A stretch of DNA of 64,000 bases from Xylophilus sp. GW821-FHT01B05 (GTDB lineage: Bacteria > Pseudomonadota > Gammaproteobacteria > Burkholderiales > Burkholderiaceae_C). Location: the NCBI GenBank assembly GCA_038961845.1, contig CP152408.1:5642001-5706000 (forward strand), read 5' to 3'. This document shows positions 27,173 through 35,477 of this stretch, piece after piece (within the stretch, counting starts at the first letter, position 1; the number at the start of each line of letters is the position of its first letter). The position numbers were made by a program, and so were the translations under genes. The notes beneath the pieces were generated by a model. That model did not search any database, was not told where the DNA came from, and saw only the letters and a program-made list of their open reading frames with translations.

Positions 27173-28111
27173 TCAGCTATCCGCTGGCAGCAGCGTGGCG
27201 CCGGCCCAGCGGCCGGCCCCGACCAGCGCGCGGGCGCAGTCGGCCAGCACCACGCGTGCCGCCAGCGCGGCGGGCGACAGTTCGTCGTCCGACAGGCTGC
27301 ACAGCAGCGAGCGGCGCCGGGCCGCAGCGTCGGCGATCTCGGCCAGATGAAAGCGCTGCGCCGCGTCGTGAAAGCGCCCCACGGCAGACCAGGGCTGCAG
27401 CGTGCTGCCCAGGCCGGCGTTGACCGCGTCCATGACCAGCGCCAGCGAGTCGATCTCCATCGCGATGCGCGGCTTGGTGCGCGCGCGGGCAAAGGCCGCG
27501 TCCAGCGTGCTGCGCAGGCCATGCGGGCCGCTGGGCAGGATCAGCGGCTCGTCGCGCAGTTGTGCCAGGCGCAGGCGCGCCGGCAGTGGGGCATCCATGG
27601 CCTGCGCGGAGCGGATCAGGAACAGCGCCTCGTCCAGCAGCGGCAGCACGCTCCAGCGGCGTGCGGGCTGGGTGTCGAACAGCACGGCCAGGTCCAGCTG
27701 GCGCGCGTTGAGCATGGTGGACAGATGGCCCGACAGGCCCTCGACCATATGCAGCCGCACGTCGGGATAGCGCTCGCGCATGGCGCGCATCAGCGGCACG
27801 CCCAGCACCGATGCGGTGGTGGGCGCCAGGCCCACGGTGACCGAACCGGTGAGCCGCGCCTGCTGCGCCGCGCGCACCGCCTGCTCGGCGTGGCGCAGCG
27901 TGAGCTGGGCCTCGCGGAAGAAGGCCAGCCCGGCCTCGGTCGGCGCCACGCCCTTGCTGCTGCGCTGCAGCAGGCGCGTGGCCAGCTCGCTCTCGAGTCG
28001 GCTCAGTTGCTGGCTCAGGGCCGAAGGCACCAACTCCAGGTCCAGCGCGGCACGGCCCATGGAGCCAAGTTCCACGACGCGGACGAAATAACGGAGTTGG
28101 CGCAGTTCCAC
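27173..28111 (-). CDS. tcuR: LysR family transcriptional regulator (TcuR-like)
   Basis: A 312-residue LysR-type regulator: an N-terminal winged helix-turn-helix (MELRQLRYFVRVVELGSMGR through ALSQQLSRLESEL) and a periplasmic-binding-protein-like effector domain from about residue 90. Position next to tcuA-tcuB makes it the likely activator of tricarballylate use; family assignment is certain, the specific role inferred. It is transcribed in the same direction as its supposed targets, with a palindromic LysR box between. A family A repeat lies upstream of it. Confidence 0.85.
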   Translation of the reverse strand: MELRQLRYFVRVVELGSMGRAALDLELVPSALSQQLSRLESELATRLLQRSSKGVAPTEAGLAFFREAQLTLRHAEQAVRAAQQARLTGSVTVGLAPTTASVLGVPLMRAMRERYPDVRLHMVEGLSGHLSTMLNARQLDLAVLFDTQPARRWSVLPLLDEALFLIRSAQAMDAPLPARLRLAQLRDEPLILPSGPHGLRSTLDAAFARARTKPRIAMEIDSLALVMDAVNAGLGSTLQPWSAVGRFHDAAQRFHLAEIADAAARRRSLLCSLSDDELSPAALAARVVLADCARALVGAGRWAGATLLPADS

Positions 28112-28180
28112 GGGCTCCCTGTCTGGATGAAGAAGCGGGATTGTCCTGCGGAACCAGCGCCTGCAGCCAGCACCGCATGT

Positions 28181-28237
28181 AAGCTATTAAATAGATAGCT
28201 ATTAGCCCAAGTGGCGCCTGGGCTAGAGGCATATTTC
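28181..28237. repeat. Dispersed repeat family A, copy 3
   Basis: TAGCTATTAGCCCAAGTGGC followed by GCCTGGGCTAGAGGCATATT; arms TAGCCCA (28203-28209) and TGGGCTA (28219-28225). Unlike most copies it lies upstream of a gene (tcuR), next to family C copy 1. Confidence 0.75.
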
Positions 28238-28280
28238 ATCAATATTCTGATCTGCCCCCGGGAAGCGCGCCGCTCAGAAG

Positions 28281-28658
28281 CATCCCTTTCAAGGTCTTTG
28301 AGATATCCCTTGGCGGCTTGCCTTGCAGGCGGCGGGAGCCGGGAGTTCGCCCCGGCGGGCGAGTAACTTTCTCTTGTGGTCTGCCCAAGAGAAAGTCACC
28401 AAAGAGAAGGCGACCCCACGTGCTGCGTCCCCTGCGCTTCGCTGCGGGGCAACCTGCGGTACTCGCGTCAGGCGGGGTATCGCCCAAACTCGCTTCGCTC
28501 AGACAAGGGCGATCCCTTATCCGCCTGCCGCTGCGCTCCTCGGCGCATCCCGAGGGGACCCGGGACAGCCACACGGGCCATCGCTGCGCTCGGCCCGGCT
28601 CCCGCCGTCAGCAAGACACGAGAACTACCGAACCGATCACAAGACCTTCAAAGCGATG
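28281..28658. mobile_element. Family C element copy 1, MITE-like, flanked by direct repeats
   Basis: This 378-bp unit starts CATCCCTTTCAAGGTCTT and ends with the near reverse complement AAGACCTTCAAAGCGATG, i.e. imperfect terminal inverted repeats of about 18 bases. GCCGCTCAGAAG occurs at 28269-28280 and again at 28658-28669; it spans the stop codon of the porin gene, so it looks like a target duplication. Inside are palindromic stretches (GGCGGGCGAGTAACTTTCTC and GAGAAAGTCACCAAAGAGAA) shared with copies 2 and 3. It has no transposase. The frames in it show no family-like features and were not called. Confidence 0.6.
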
Positions 28659-28662
28659 CCGC

Positions 28663-29721
28663 TCAGAAGGTGTGCATCACCCCCAGCGAAGCCCCGGTGG
28701 AGCGCGACTTGTTGCCCGCGCCCTGGTAGCCGTCCTGCCAGCGGGTCAGGTCCAGTTCGGCATACAGGCGCGTGCGGCGCGACAGTTTGTATTCGCCCAC
28801 CACCACGGCACGGCCATAGCCGTCGGCCCGCGCCGTGGTGCGCGAGCGATCCACCTTGTAGTAGGCCGCCGTGATGTCGATGGCCTGGGTTGCCGCAAAA
28901 GTACCGCCGGCCGAGAGCACGCGCTGCACCGTCTCGGCGGTGGCCGAGGTCTGCGCCTTGTTGCGTCCCGCATTGGCGGCCAGGCGCAGCGCGCCCCAGC
29001 GGTAAGAGGCGCCCAGCGTGTAGGCCTCGAGCTTGCGCCCATCGGCATCCTTGAAGCCCTGGTAGGCGCCGGATACCGCCAGGTCGCCGCTGGCATAGGC
29101 CAGGCCCGCTCCGCTGGAGGACAGGGACGATGTGCTGCCTGCCGCCTCGCCAAAGCCGTACATCGCGCGTGCGGTCACCGGGCCAAAGCTGCCGCTGTAC
29201 TTCACGGAGTTGTCGAGCCGGTAAGAGCCGGTGGTCAGGCCCGCGCTGCCAAACTGAATGCCCAGGCCGTGCTGGCTCAGGGCGACGGTGTTGATGTTCG
29301 GGTTGAAGCTGGCCACCCGCATGCCCAGCGGGTCGACCGGCGAGATGGCATCGGCCAGCACCGTGGTCTGGCGGCCCGCCGTCACCGTGCCCCAAGGCCC
29401 CGACAAGCCAAGGTACGAGCCCCGGTCAAAGTACTTGCTGTTGACCGACGTCCCGGTATCCAGGTTAAGGCCCGCCTCCAGCAGGAACAGCGCCCGCAGG
29501 CCACCGCCCAGGTCCTCGGTGCCGCGCAGCCCCCAGCGGCTGGTGTTGTCGACCCCGCTGTTGAGCCCGCTGAACGAGCCCGCCGCCGGCGCAAACGACG
29601 GCGACAGGCCGCTGGCATGGCGCACACTGGCATCGGCGATGCCGTAGAGCGTGACATTGCTGGTCTGCGCCATGGCGTGGCTGCCCGCCAGGGCGGCACA
29701 CAGTGCGAGTGTTTTTTTCAT
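28663..29721 (-). CDS. Outer membrane porin (Gram-negative porin, Burkholderiales type)
   Basis: A 352-residue trimeric beta-barrel porin. The signal peptide MKKTLALCAALAGSHAMA is followed by QTSNVTLYGIADASVRH, typical of the family. The protein contains alternating beta strands with GYGRAVVVGEYKLSRRTRLYAEL and ends in a C-terminal Phe (GVMHTF), the barrel-assembly signal. GAGGAG lies upstream of the start. It probably lets small solutes, possibly the acids of the surrounding cluster, across the outer membrane. Its stop codon abuts family C copy 1. Confidence 0.93.
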   Translation of the reverse strand: MKKTLALCAALAGSHAMAQTSNVTLYGIADASVRHASGLSPSFAPAAGSFSGLNSGVDNTSRWGLRGTEDLGGGLRALFLLEAGLNLDTGTSVNSKYFDRGSYLGLSGPWGTVTAGRQTTVLADAISPVDPLGMRVASFNPNINTVALSQHGLGIQFGSAGLTTGSYRLDNSVKYSGSFGPVTARAMYGFGEAAGSTSSLSSSGAGLAYASGDLAVSGAYQGFKDADGRKLEAYTLGASYRWGALRLAANAGRNKAQTSATAETVQRVLSAGGTFAATQAIDITAAYYKVDRSRTTARADGYGRAVVVGEYKLSRRTRLYAELDLTRWQDGYQGAGNKSRSTGASLGVMHTF

Positions 29722-29919
29722 GAAAGTCTCCTCAGTTTTTTTAGTGGGAAAACGGTCGTCCGCAAGGCGGTGAAACCAAGCGCGCAGTCTCGGCCAGTAG
29801 TTCCCGGCGCAGCGTGATTTCTGATTGCCTTGCGTTCTCAATAACTTATTTATCTGGGGTTAACCCTTGGCGCTCTGGCGCACTCCCCCAATCAGATAGC
29901 GGGCAAAAGGCATTGGACG

Positions 29920-29940
29920 TGCCGATAAAACTTATCGGCA
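29920..29940. promoter_or_regulatory. Palindrome TGCCGATAA-N3-TTATCGGCA
   Basis: Two 9-base arms are exact complements around AAC. It lies 20 bases past the stop of the receptor gene (29960, minus strand) and about 200 bases before the porin start. With no T run next to it, it is a poor terminator; an operator is as likely. The surrounding 29722-29959 gap otherwise holds only the AT-rich porin upstream region around 29830-29860. Confidence 0.35.
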
Positions 29941-29959
29941 TATCAGCGGCGCAGTACCC

Positions 29960-30952
29960 TCAATCAGCCGCGAGCCGCGCCTGCTCGACCACGCCGCGCC
30001 ACTTGACCAATTCCTGGCGCACCGTGCTGCCCAGGCCGTCGGGCGTGCTGGTATCGACCACCGCGCCGTGGGCTTCGATGCGGCTGACGATCTCCTTGTC
30101 GGCCAGCGCGGTGTTCAGGGCCTTGTTGAGCTGCTCGACGACGGCGCGCGGCGTCTTGGCCGGCGCAAACAGCGCATACCACTGGGTCACGTCCACGCCC
30201 TGGATGCCAAGCTCTTCCAGCGTCGGGATGTCGGGCATGGCGGACGAGCGCTTGGCACCCGCTACCGCCAGCGCGCGCAGCTTGCCGCTCTTGACGTAGG
30301 GGTAGGCCGTGAACAGGCTGGGGAACATGACCTGGGTCTGGCCGGCCATGGTGTCGGTCATGGCGGGCGCCGATCCCTTGTAGGGCACATGGGCCAGTTG
30401 CGCGCCGCTCGCCAGCTTGAACATCTCGGCCGCGAAATGTGGCGCCGTGCCATTGCCGGCCGATGCGTAGTTGAACTTGTCCGGCTGGGCCTTGCTGAGC
30501 CGGACCAGATCAGCCACGGTCTTGGCCGGCACCTGCGGGTTGACCACCATCAGCGTGGGCGAATAGCACACCATGCCGATCGGCTCGAAGCTCGCAACCG
30601 GGTCATAGCGCAGCTTTTGCAGCGCCGGGTTCATGCCATGCGTGCCGATGTAGCCGAACAGGATGGTGTAGCCGTCCCCCGTGGCGCGCGCCACGTACTC
30701 GGAGGCGATCGAGCCATTGGCGCCGGCCTTGTTGTCGACGATGACCTGCTGGCCCAGCAGCGTGGACATCTTCTGCGCCACGGTGCGCGCAATGGCGTCG
30801 TTGCCGCCGCCGGCCGCCGTCGGCACCACCAGCGTGATCACACGTTCGGGGTAGGCGGCATGCGCTGCAAAGGCGCAGATGCCCAGCGCGGCGGCGGTGA
30901 TGGTGCCGAGCATGCGGCGGCGCCCGGACGGGCCAGGTGGATGGCTTTTCAT
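29960..30952 (-). CDS. Bug/TctC family periplasmic solute receptor
   Basis: A 330-residue receptor: export signal over residues 1-33 (RRRMLGTITAAALGICAFAA, cleavage near AHAA), then VITLVVPTAAGGGNDAIART, DNKAGANGSIASEYV and LAHVPYKGSAPAMTDTMAG. AAGGAGA lies 6 bases before the ATG. It follows the PrpF-like isomerase gene on the same strand with a 46-base gap, so the two are probably one transcript. Again no TctA or TctB membrane gene accompanies it. Confidence 0.92.
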   Translation of the reverse strand: MKSHPPGPSGRRRMLGTITAAALGICAFAAHAAYPERVITLVVPTAAGGGNDAIARTVAQKMSTLLGQQVIVDNKAGANGSIASEYVARATGDGYTILFGYIGTHGMNPALQKLRYDPVASFEPIGMVCYSPTLMVVNPQVPAKTVADLVRLSKAQPDKFNYASAGNGTAPHFAAEMFKLASGAQLAHVPYKGSAPAMTDTMAGQTQVMFPSLFTAYPYVKSGKLRALAVAGAKRSSAMPDIPTLEELGIQGVDVTQWYALFAPAKTPRAVVEQLNKALNTALADKEIVSRIEAHGAVVDTSTPDGLGSTVRQELVKWRGVVEQARLAAD

Positions 30953-30998
30953 GATGTCTCCTTCTTTGCGAAATGGCGCTGCCTGGCAGCGCCGGGGA

Positions 30999-32090
30999 TC
31001 AGGTCGCGAGAACGCTCTCAGGCATGTACAAGGTGCCTTCCAGGATCTTTCGCGCCGTGCGAACCAGGGCGGCCTGCACCAGGCGGAACACGCCATCGGT
31101 CTCGGCCAGTTCGACCTCTACGTGGATGCAGCCGGCCGGGTGCAGCACCGTTACGCGGCGCGTGCCGCTGCTGGGTGTGCAACGCATATCGGTGGCGACG
31201 GTGCCCGGCAGCACCAGGGCTGCGGCCACGCCGATGGCGCCGGTGGCGGCATGCGAGCGGTGGCAGCGCGCAGGTGTGAAGTAACGCGACTGGATGCTGC
31301 CCGGCAGCGGGCCTGGCGACACCAGCACCGGCTTGGGCAGCACGCTGCTGGAGACATCGCCCATGCCCATGCGCAGGGCCGCGCTGCGGCGCAGCGCCTC
31401 CAGCCGCGCCAGCAGGGCGGTGTCGGCATCGAGCACGGCCGGCGTCTCGTCACCGCGCAGGCCCAGCGCATGCGCGGGCACCAGCACCATGACCTGCGCC
31501 GCGTCTATGCAGCTGACTTCTATGCCGTCGATCAGGTCGATGCGATTGCCGGTGGGGAAGATCTGCCCCGTCACCGCACCCCAGGCATCCAGAAAGCTGA
31601 GCAGTACCGGCGCGGCCGTGCCCTGCACGCCGTCGATACGCACATCGCCCTCGTAGCTCACACGGCCGCCGGGCGTGTGCACCTGTACGTTGATGCGGGA
31701 GCGGGTATTGACGTTGAAGACACGCACCAGCGTCGTGTCGCTGCCAGCGCTGGCGGCCACCAGCCCCTGCTCGATGGCGAACGGGCCCACGCCCGCCAGC
31801 ATGTTGCCGCAGTTGGGGCGGGTATCGACGCGGGCCTCTTCCACGCTGACCTGGGCGAACAGGTAGTCGACATCGCAGTCCGGCTGGGTCGAGCGCGAGA
31901 CGATGGCGACCTTGCTGGTCAGCGAGTTGCCGCCGCCCAGGCCGTCGATCTGCAGCTCGTGCGGCGAGCCCAGCGCCGCAATCAACGCGCGGTCGCGCTG
32001 CAGCGTGTCGGCAGGCAGCCAATCGCCCAGAAAGAAAGGGCCGCGGGAAGTGCCGCCGCGCATCAGAACGCAAGGAATGCTGTGAACCAT
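30999..32090 (-). CDS. PrpF-fold isomerase (2-methylaconitate cis-trans isomerase / oxalomesaconate tautomerase-like)
   Basis: A 363-residue protein of the PrpF family, with two diaminopimelate-epimerase-like halves. MRGGTSRGPFF (residue 10 on), DGLGGGNSLTSKVAIV and NCGNMLAGVGPFA, with the active-site Cys, are conserved in PrpF and GalD. Such enzymes shift double bonds in methylaconitate or 4-oxalomesaconate. A prp operon is absent, so a catabolic tautomerase role on an aconitate-like acid fits the region better, but this is inferred. The ATG at 32090 is preferred to an upstream TTG. Divergent LysR gene upstream. Confidence 0.87.
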   Translation of the reverse strand: MVHSIPCVLMRGGTSRGPFFLGDWLPADTLQRDRALIAALGSPHELQIDGLGGGNSLTSKVAIVSRSTQPDCDVDYLFAQVSVEEARVDTRPNCGNMLAGVGPFAIEQGLVAASAGSDTTLVRVFNVNTRSRINVQVHTPGGRVSYEGDVRIDGVQGTAAPVLLSFLDAWGAVTGQIFPTGNRIDLIDGIEVSCIDAAQVMVLVPAHALGLRGDETPAVLDADTALLARLEALRRSAALRMGMGDVSSSVLPKPVLVSPGPLPGSIQSRYFTPARCHRSHAATGAIGVAAALVLPGTVATDMRCTPSSGTRRVTVLHPAGCIHVEVELAETDGVFRLVQAALVRTARKILEGTLYMPESVLAT

Positions 32091-32120
32091 GGCGGCGATG
32101 TTCGGTTCTGACCGACCATC

Positions 32121-32140
32121 TGTGAATTGCAATTTTCACA
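32121..32140. promoter_or_regulatory. Candidate LysR operator between the prpF-like gene and lysR
   Basis: TGTGAATTGCAATTTTCACA: outer arms TGTGAA and TTCACA are exact complements. It lies 31 bases upstream of the prpF-like start and about 97 bases upstream of the lysR start, the usual place for a shared recognition site. The T-N11-A spacing is present. It was considered as a Crp site, but the half-sites are 10 rather than 6 bases apart. Confidence 0.45.
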
Positions 32141-32236
32141 AGCATTGATGCATGGCACGGAGGTTTCTTATTGCGCGCCGGGCATGGATGGGTGCACCAT
32201 GCGGCACCGTCCTGCACCCGCTCACGCACCCGATCC

Positions 32237-33157
32237 ATGAACACCAAATTCGACCTGGCCGACATGCAGGCCTTTGCCGCCGTCGCCGAGCTACAGAGCT
32301 TTCGCGCTGCGGCCGAATCCATCCACCTGTCGCAGCCGGCCTTCAGCCGGCGCATAGACAAGCTCGAAGAAGCGCTGGGCGTGCGCCTGCTCGACCGCAC
32401 CACGCGGCGCGTCACGCTGACCGCCGTGGGGCGCGACTTCGCGCGCAAGACGCGGCAGTGGCTGGACGACCTGGACGGCATGCTGATGGGCCTGGGCGAC
32501 GTGGCGGCACAGCGCATGGGCGAGGTCACCATCGCCTGCGTGCCCTCGGCCGTGTACTACTTTCTGCCGCAGGTGGTGAAGCGCTACCACGAGCGCTTTC
32601 CGCGCATCCGCGTGAAGGTGCACGACGCCAGCGCCAACGAGGTGCTGGTGGCGGTGGCCCAGGGCGATGCCGACTTTGGCCTCAACTTCATTGGCAGCCA
32701 AGAGACCGAGATCGAATTCAAGCCGGTGCTGGCCGAGCGCTTTGTTGCCGCCTGCCGGCGCGACCACCCACTGGCGCGGCGCAAGAAGGTGAGCTGGGCC
32801 GACCTGGGGCAGCACGACTTCATGTCGGTGGGCAAGACCTCTGGCAACCGCCTGCTGATGGACCTGGCGCTGGCCAACGTACCCGACCGGCCGCAATGCC
32901 TGTACGAGGCCAAGCATGTCACCACCCTGCTCGGCCTGGTGGAAGCCGGCCTGGGCGTGGCCGCCGTGCCAGGCCTGGCGATGCCGGGCAAGGACCACCC
33001 GACGCTGGTGAGCATTCCACTGGTGGACCCGGTCGTCACGCGCCAGATGGGGCTGATCAAGCGTCGTGGCCGCTCGCTGTCGCCGGCTGCGCAGCAGCTT
33101 TATGAGCTGCTGGCTGCGACGCGCTCCGCTCGGTCCACGCGCGTTCGCAAGGCCTGA
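32237..33157 (+). CDS. LysR family transcriptional regulator
   Basis: A 306-residue LysR-type regulator with the N-terminal helix-turn-helix (FDLADMQAFAAVAELQSFR, then LSQPAFSRRIDKLEEALG) and an effector domain beginning near residue 90 (GEVTIACVPSAVYYFLPQVV). It is divergent from the PrpF-like isomerase and Bug receptor genes, so it probably controls them through the palindrome at 32121-32140. The effector ligand is not known. The ATG at 32237 gives a normal family N-terminus. Confidence 0.92.
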   Translation: MNTKFDLADMQAFAAVAELQSFRAAAESIHLSQPAFSRRIDKLEEALGVRLLDRTTRRVTLTAVGRDFARKTRQWLDDLDGMLMGLGDVAAQRMGEVTIACVPSAVYYFLPQVVKRYHERFPRIRVKVHDASANEVLVAVAQGDADFGLNFIGSQETEIEFKPVLAERFVAACRRDHPLARRKKVSWADLGQHDFMSVGKTSGNRLLMDLALANVPDRPQCLYEAKHVTTLLGLVEAGLGVAAVPGLAMPGKDHPTLVSIPLVDPVVTRQMGLIKRRGRSLSPAAQQLYELLAATRSARSTRVRKA

Positions 33158-33171
33158 GCCGCGAGAGGGTG

Positions 33172-33535
33172 TTTGAGATATCTCTGCGCTGTGTGCCTTG
33201 CAGGCGGCGGGTGCCGGGAGTTCGCCCCGGCGGGCGAGTAACTTTCTTTCGCGTCGCCGAAAGAAAGTCACCAAAGAAAGGGCGACCCCACTGTGGCGGT
33301 CCGGCTTTGCCGGACTGCTCTGCGGTGCTCGGCGTGGGCAGGCGACTGCGGAACTCGCTTCGCTCAAACAGTCCTCGCCGACCGCGCTACGCGCGGCAAC
33401 CTGCCCCCACCTCCGCTCCTCGACGCCACAGAGGGGACCCCGGGACAGCCACACGGGCCATCGCTGCGCTCGGCCCAGCTCCCGCCATCAGCAAAACACC
33501 AGAACTATCGAACAGACCACAAGACCTTGAAAGGG
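33172..33535. repeat. Dispersed repeat family C, copy 2
   Basis: Same internal units as copy 1: TTTGAGATATCTCTG, then GGCGGGCGAGTAACTTTC, the complement GAAAGTCACCAAAG, and GGGACAGCCACACGGGCCAT. Its right end AAGACCTTGAAAGGGATG is kept, but the left end starts at TTTGAGATATC without the outer inverted repeat, and no flanking duplication is visible. It fills the 385-bp gap between the convergent lysR and iclR genes. Frames inside it were not called as genes. Confidence 0.65.
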
Positions 33536-33542
33536 ATGCGTC

Positions 33543-34382
33543 TTACAAACCCTTGGGCAGCAAGGCCGCCAGTGCGCTGCGCATGGCGCGCGCTATCAAC
33601 TGCTGGCGCTCGCGCGGCATGCGGTCGATGGAGGAGGCCACGCTGATACCCGCCACCGGCGCACCGCTGGCATCGCGCACCGCCATGCCGGCAGCGAGCA
33701 CGCCCTGGGTTGCATGGTTGCCGATCACGGACCAGCCGCGCTCGCGCGTGGCGCGCACCAGGATCTGCATGCGCTCAGGCGTCATGCCGCCGTACTGCGC
33801 CAGCACTGCGGCGTTGGCTGCGGTGGTGGCCTTGACCTCGTCATCCGGCAACGCCGACAGCAGGGCCAGCCCGGCGGCGCCGACACCCAATGGCTGCCGC
33901 GTGCCGACCTGGATCACCAGCATCTGCAGCGGGTGCGTGCCCACGTGGCGTGCGATGCAGTGGGACAAGGGCCCTTCGCGCACCACCGCAAACGCGGCGT
34001 CGCCGCACGCGGCGCTGACACGCGCCAGCACGGGCTGCAGGCGCACCGCCATGTTCGATGTGCCCGCGGGCGGCACCGAGCTGGCCAGGCGCAGGCCCGC
34101 CACGTAGCGAAAGCGCCCGCGCTGCGCCACGTAGCCGCACTCCAGCAGCGTGGCCAGCAGCCGGTAGACCGTGGCGCGCTCCAGCTCCGCGATGCGGCAC
34201 AGATCGACCACGCGCAGGCCCTCCTGGCCGCTGGCAGCGACCGCGTCCAGCAGTTGCAAACCACGCCGCAAGGTGCGGCTGCCGAGCTCATCGCCCGGCT
34301 CTGCCGCAGGTTTGGGCGGCGGGGCCGTCTTTTTCAAAACGTCCGGCTGCCGGACGTTTCGATTCGCGGTGCGGGAAGGCAT
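33543..34382 (-). CDS. IclR family transcriptional regulator
   Basis: A 279-residue regulator. After a Pro/Ala-rich N-terminal stretch, the winged helix lies at residues 35-100 (LGSRTLRRGLQLLDAVA, LCRIAELERATVYRLLATL) and the effector-binding domain follows (GTRQPLGVGAAGLALLSA, then RGWSVIGNHATQGVLAAGMAV). It is divergent from the receptor-ligase-lyase-SDR operon and probably controls it. ATG at 34382 has AGGAAA upstream; a TTG immediately after the 34337-34359 palindrome is an alternative start and would place the palindrome outside the coding region. Confidence 0.9.
   Translation of the reverse strand: MPSRTANRNVRQPDVLKKTAPPPKPAAEPGDELGSRTLRRGLQLLDAVAASGQEGLRVVDLCRIAELERATVYRLLATLLECGYVAQRGRFRYVAGLRLASSVPPAGTSNMAVRLQPVLARVSAACGDAAFAVVREGPLSHCIARHVGTHPLQMLVIQVGTRQPLGVGAAGLALLSALPDDEVKATTAANAAVLAQYGGMTPERMQILVRATRERGWSVIGNHATQGVLAAGMAVRDASGAPVAGISVASSIDRMPRERQQLIARAMRSALAALLPKGL
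34337..34359. promoter_or_regulatory. Candidate IclR operator, perfect palindrome
   Basis: AAACGTCCGG (34337-34346), CTG, CCGGACGTTT (34350-34359): two exact 10-base arms. It falls in the first codons of iclR as called and about 110 bases upstream of the divergent receptor gene, a position suited to controlling both directions. Confidence 0.5.
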
Positions 34383-34468
34383 GGAGAAGAATTTCCTGGT
34401 CAACGGAGCCATCTTGCAGTGTGCCGCAGCGCGGCCGGCAAGAGGTATCCACCATAAGGAGACAAACC

Positions 34469-35461
34469 ATGACATCGCATACCGCTTCGCGCCGGCGCCT
34501 GTTGGCGCACGCCTTCGCCCTGGCGCTTTCCCTGCCCTTTGCGCAGGCCCAGGCCCAAACCACCAACTGGCCGACCAAGCCGATCAAGCTGGTGGTGGGC
34601 TATGCCGCAGGCGGGGCCACTGACGTGGTGGCGCGCCTGGTCGCCGTCAAGCTGGGCGAGCAACTGGGCCAGCCGGTGATCGTGGACAACCGCAGCGGCG
34701 CCAACAGCAATGTGGGCGCCGAGGCAGTGGCACACGCGCCGGCCGATGGCTACACGCTCTATGTCTTCACCATCGCCAACACCATCAATGCCTCGCTCTA
34801 CGACAAGCTGGGCTACGACCCGCAGAAGGACTTCGAACCGATCGGGCTGATCGCCAAGATCCCGAACATTCTGGTGGTGAACCCCAAGCTGCCGATCAAG
34901 ACCCTGGCCGACTACGTGCGCTTTGCCAAGGAGTCGCCCAACGGCATCACCTTTGCATCTTCGGGCAGCGGCTCGTCCATCCACCTGTCGGGTGAGATGT
35001 TCAAGATGTACGCCAAGCTCAACATGCTGCACGTGCCCTATCGCGGCAGCGCGCCGGCCGTGACCGATCTGCTGGGCGGGCAGGTGCAGTCGATGTTCGA
35101 CAACACGCCCTCCTCGCTGCCGCACGTGAAGGCCGGCCGGCTGCGCGCGATTGCCATCACCAGCGCCCAGCGCTCGCCACTGCTGCCCGATGTGCCAACG
35201 GTGGCCGAGTCTGGCTTCCCGGGCTTTGACGTGCAGTCGTGGTTCAGCCTGGCTGCCCCTGCGGGCACGCCGCAGCCAGTGATTGCGCGCGTCAACGCCG
35301 CGCTGAACCAGGTGCTGACCGCCCCCGAGATGCGCCAGCGCCTGATGGACCTGGCCGCCACACCAGAGCCCGGCACGCCCGAGCAACTGCGCAGCTTTAT
35401 CGCGGCCGAGACCAAGCGCTGGCACGAGGTCGTCAAGCAATCCGGCGCCAAGGCCGAATAA
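34469..35461 (+). CDS. Bug/TctC family periplasmic solute receptor
   Basis: A 330-residue receptor with signal peptide (RRRLLAHAFALALSLPFAQA, cleavage near AQAQ) and motifs IKLVVGYAAGGATDVVARLV, DNRSGANSNVGAEAV and MLHVPYRGSAPAVTDLLGG. AAGGAGA lies before the ATG. It is the first gene of an operon with a CoA ligase, a citryl-CoA-lyase-like protein and an SDR, so its ligand is presumably the acid that the ligase activates. Confidence 0.92.
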   Translation: MTSHTASRRRLLAHAFALALSLPFAQAQAQTTNWPTKPIKLVVGYAAGGATDVVARLVAVKLGEQLGQPVIVDNRSGANSNVGAEAVAHAPADGYTLYVFTIANTINASLYDKLGYDPQKDFEPIGLIAKIPNILVVNPKLPIKTLADYVRFAKESPNGITFASSGSGSSIHLSGEMFKMYAKLNMLHVPYRGSAPAVTDLLGGQVQSMFDNTPSSLPHVKAGRLRAIAITSAQRSPLLPDVPTVAESGFPGFDVQSWFSLAAPAGTPQPVIARVNAALNQVLTAPEMRQRLMDLAATPEPGTPEQLRSFIAAETKRWHEVVKQSGAKAE

Positions 35462-35477
35462 GGAGTACCCAGGCACC

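Noticed and set aside
28318..28874. Frames within family C repeat, reading into the porin
   Set aside because: The same low-complexity peptide appears in every copy of the repeat, in different states of truncation; the DNA rather than the protein is conserved.
32121..32140. Crp binding site
   Set aside because: TGTGA and TCACA half-sites are 10 bases apart instead of 6; a LysR site fits the neighbours better.
33198..33646. Frames within family C copy 2
   Set aside because: Same reason: translated repeat sequence, no ribosome-binding site, runs antisense into iclR.
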